Shown: positions 63,814 to 64,000 of the stretch, in pieces
Numbering within the stretch: the first letter of the stretch is position 1
How the letters are laid out: each line of letters starts with the position of its first letter
Source: Phytoamicus setariae
Lineage (GTDB): Bacteria > Pseudomonadota > Alphaproteobacteria > Rhizobiales > Rhizobiaceae
DNA: 64,000 nt
Direction of reading: 5' to 3'
Assembly: GCF_016722925.1 (NCBI RefSeq)
Contig: NZ_JAEQNC010000017.1
Span: 1 to 64,000 of the forward strand
Translations under genes and position numbers: made by a program
The notes under the pieces: generated by a model
Told to the model about the DNA's origin: nothing
The model's input: the letters and a program-made list of their open reading frames with translations, nothing else
Databases searched by the model: none

Positions 63814-64000
63814 ATGAAAAACGCTGTTGCGCAGGATGTCCAACCATCACTTGGGCAATTGCGATGCCAGGACAGGGAGTGACCCCATCCCGTTTTTGCA
63901 CCCCTTGCGGACGTTGGCAAAACCGTGGCGAGTACCGCAATTCGGGTCGGAGAGTCTGCCGCCGGACAGGCGGCAGACAAGTTCTGGCATCAGGTGGCGG
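63814..64000 (+). other. Right-edge stretch, possibly a broken or cut-off gene
   Basis: Divergent from the metallopeptidase. A frame from ATG 63814 runs 22 codons (MKNAVAQDVQPSLGQLRCQD...), meets a TGA at 63880, then continues open to the edge with protein-like sequence (FAPLADVGKTVASTAIRVGE). No ribosome site was seen. It may be chance, or a gene with an in-frame stop. Confidence 0.2.

Overview
The window reads as chromosomal DNA of a Rhizobiales (Hyphomicrobiales) alphaproteobacterium, most likely of the Rhizobiaceae. The evidence is the GC-rich coding bias, the block rsfS-rlmH-envC-like-ctpA-polysaccharide deacetylase-rppH, the rhizobial glxBCD-glnT set, an Irr-type iron box beside bfr, the NAD-linked molybdenum formate dehydrogenase genes fdsGBA-fdhD-fdsD, and RIME-like palindromic repeats in several intergenic gaps. 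The genus cannot be fixed by eye. I saw no tRNA, rRNA, transposase or CRISPR array.

Layout. 0-5 kb: an M23 cell-wall peptidase convergent with clpB across one terminator. 5-9 kb: a GST reduced to its two ends by an in-frame deletion, a VOC protein, an intact GST, then a penicillin-binding DD-carboxypeptidase followed by a His-rich COG0523 GTPase. 9.3-12.8 kb: a forward run of M20 amidohydrolase, AGE-family epimerase, trmO and free-Met-R-sulfoxide reductase. 12.8-17.4 kb: YqaA-like and EEP membrane proteins, a cupin, and an AraC regulator divergent from a GH4 alpha-galactosidase. 17.4-21.6 kb: glnK-amtB behind a sigma-54-type promoter, tesB and a UbiH-like hydroxylase. 21.7-28.5 kb: ribosome silencing and methylation (rsfS, rlmH), an EnvC-like activator and ctpA, polysaccharide deacetylase, rppH, and iron storage (bfr, bfd). 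28.6-32.8 kb: NAD salvage (pncA-pncB) and a DeoR-MFS pair. 33-39.7 kb: an orphan small protein, a GGDEF-EAL protein, pyruvate carboxylase and a LuxR-type regulator without a neighbouring luxI.

39.9-48.3 kb is the most coherent accessory module. It holds purU, a glnT/gamma-glutamylmethylamide-synthetase-like gene and split glutamate-synthase-like genes glxD, glxC and glxB. Upstream on the same strand are an XRE-cupin regulator, a GlxA-type AraC regulator, a stand-alone cyclic-nucleotide-binding domain and an OmpR-type response regulator. The gene content matches the synthetic half of the N-methylglutamate (methylamine) pathway, but no N-methylglutamate dehydrogenase is present. Formate made by PurU could be oxidised by the formate dehydrogenase at 53-59 kb; this link is an inference.

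48.4-51.4 kb: L,D-transpeptidase, SixA phosphatase, aldo/keto reductase and methyltransferase. 51.5-61.3 kb: the formate dehydrogenase operon with its LysR regulator lies between leuC and leuD; a perfect 49-bp inverted pair of RIME-like repeats separates fdsA from fdhD. 61.4-64 kb: a sugar-epimerase-like protein divergent from a second LysR, and a zincin-type metallopeptidase. Both window edges may carry fragments of unidentified genes.
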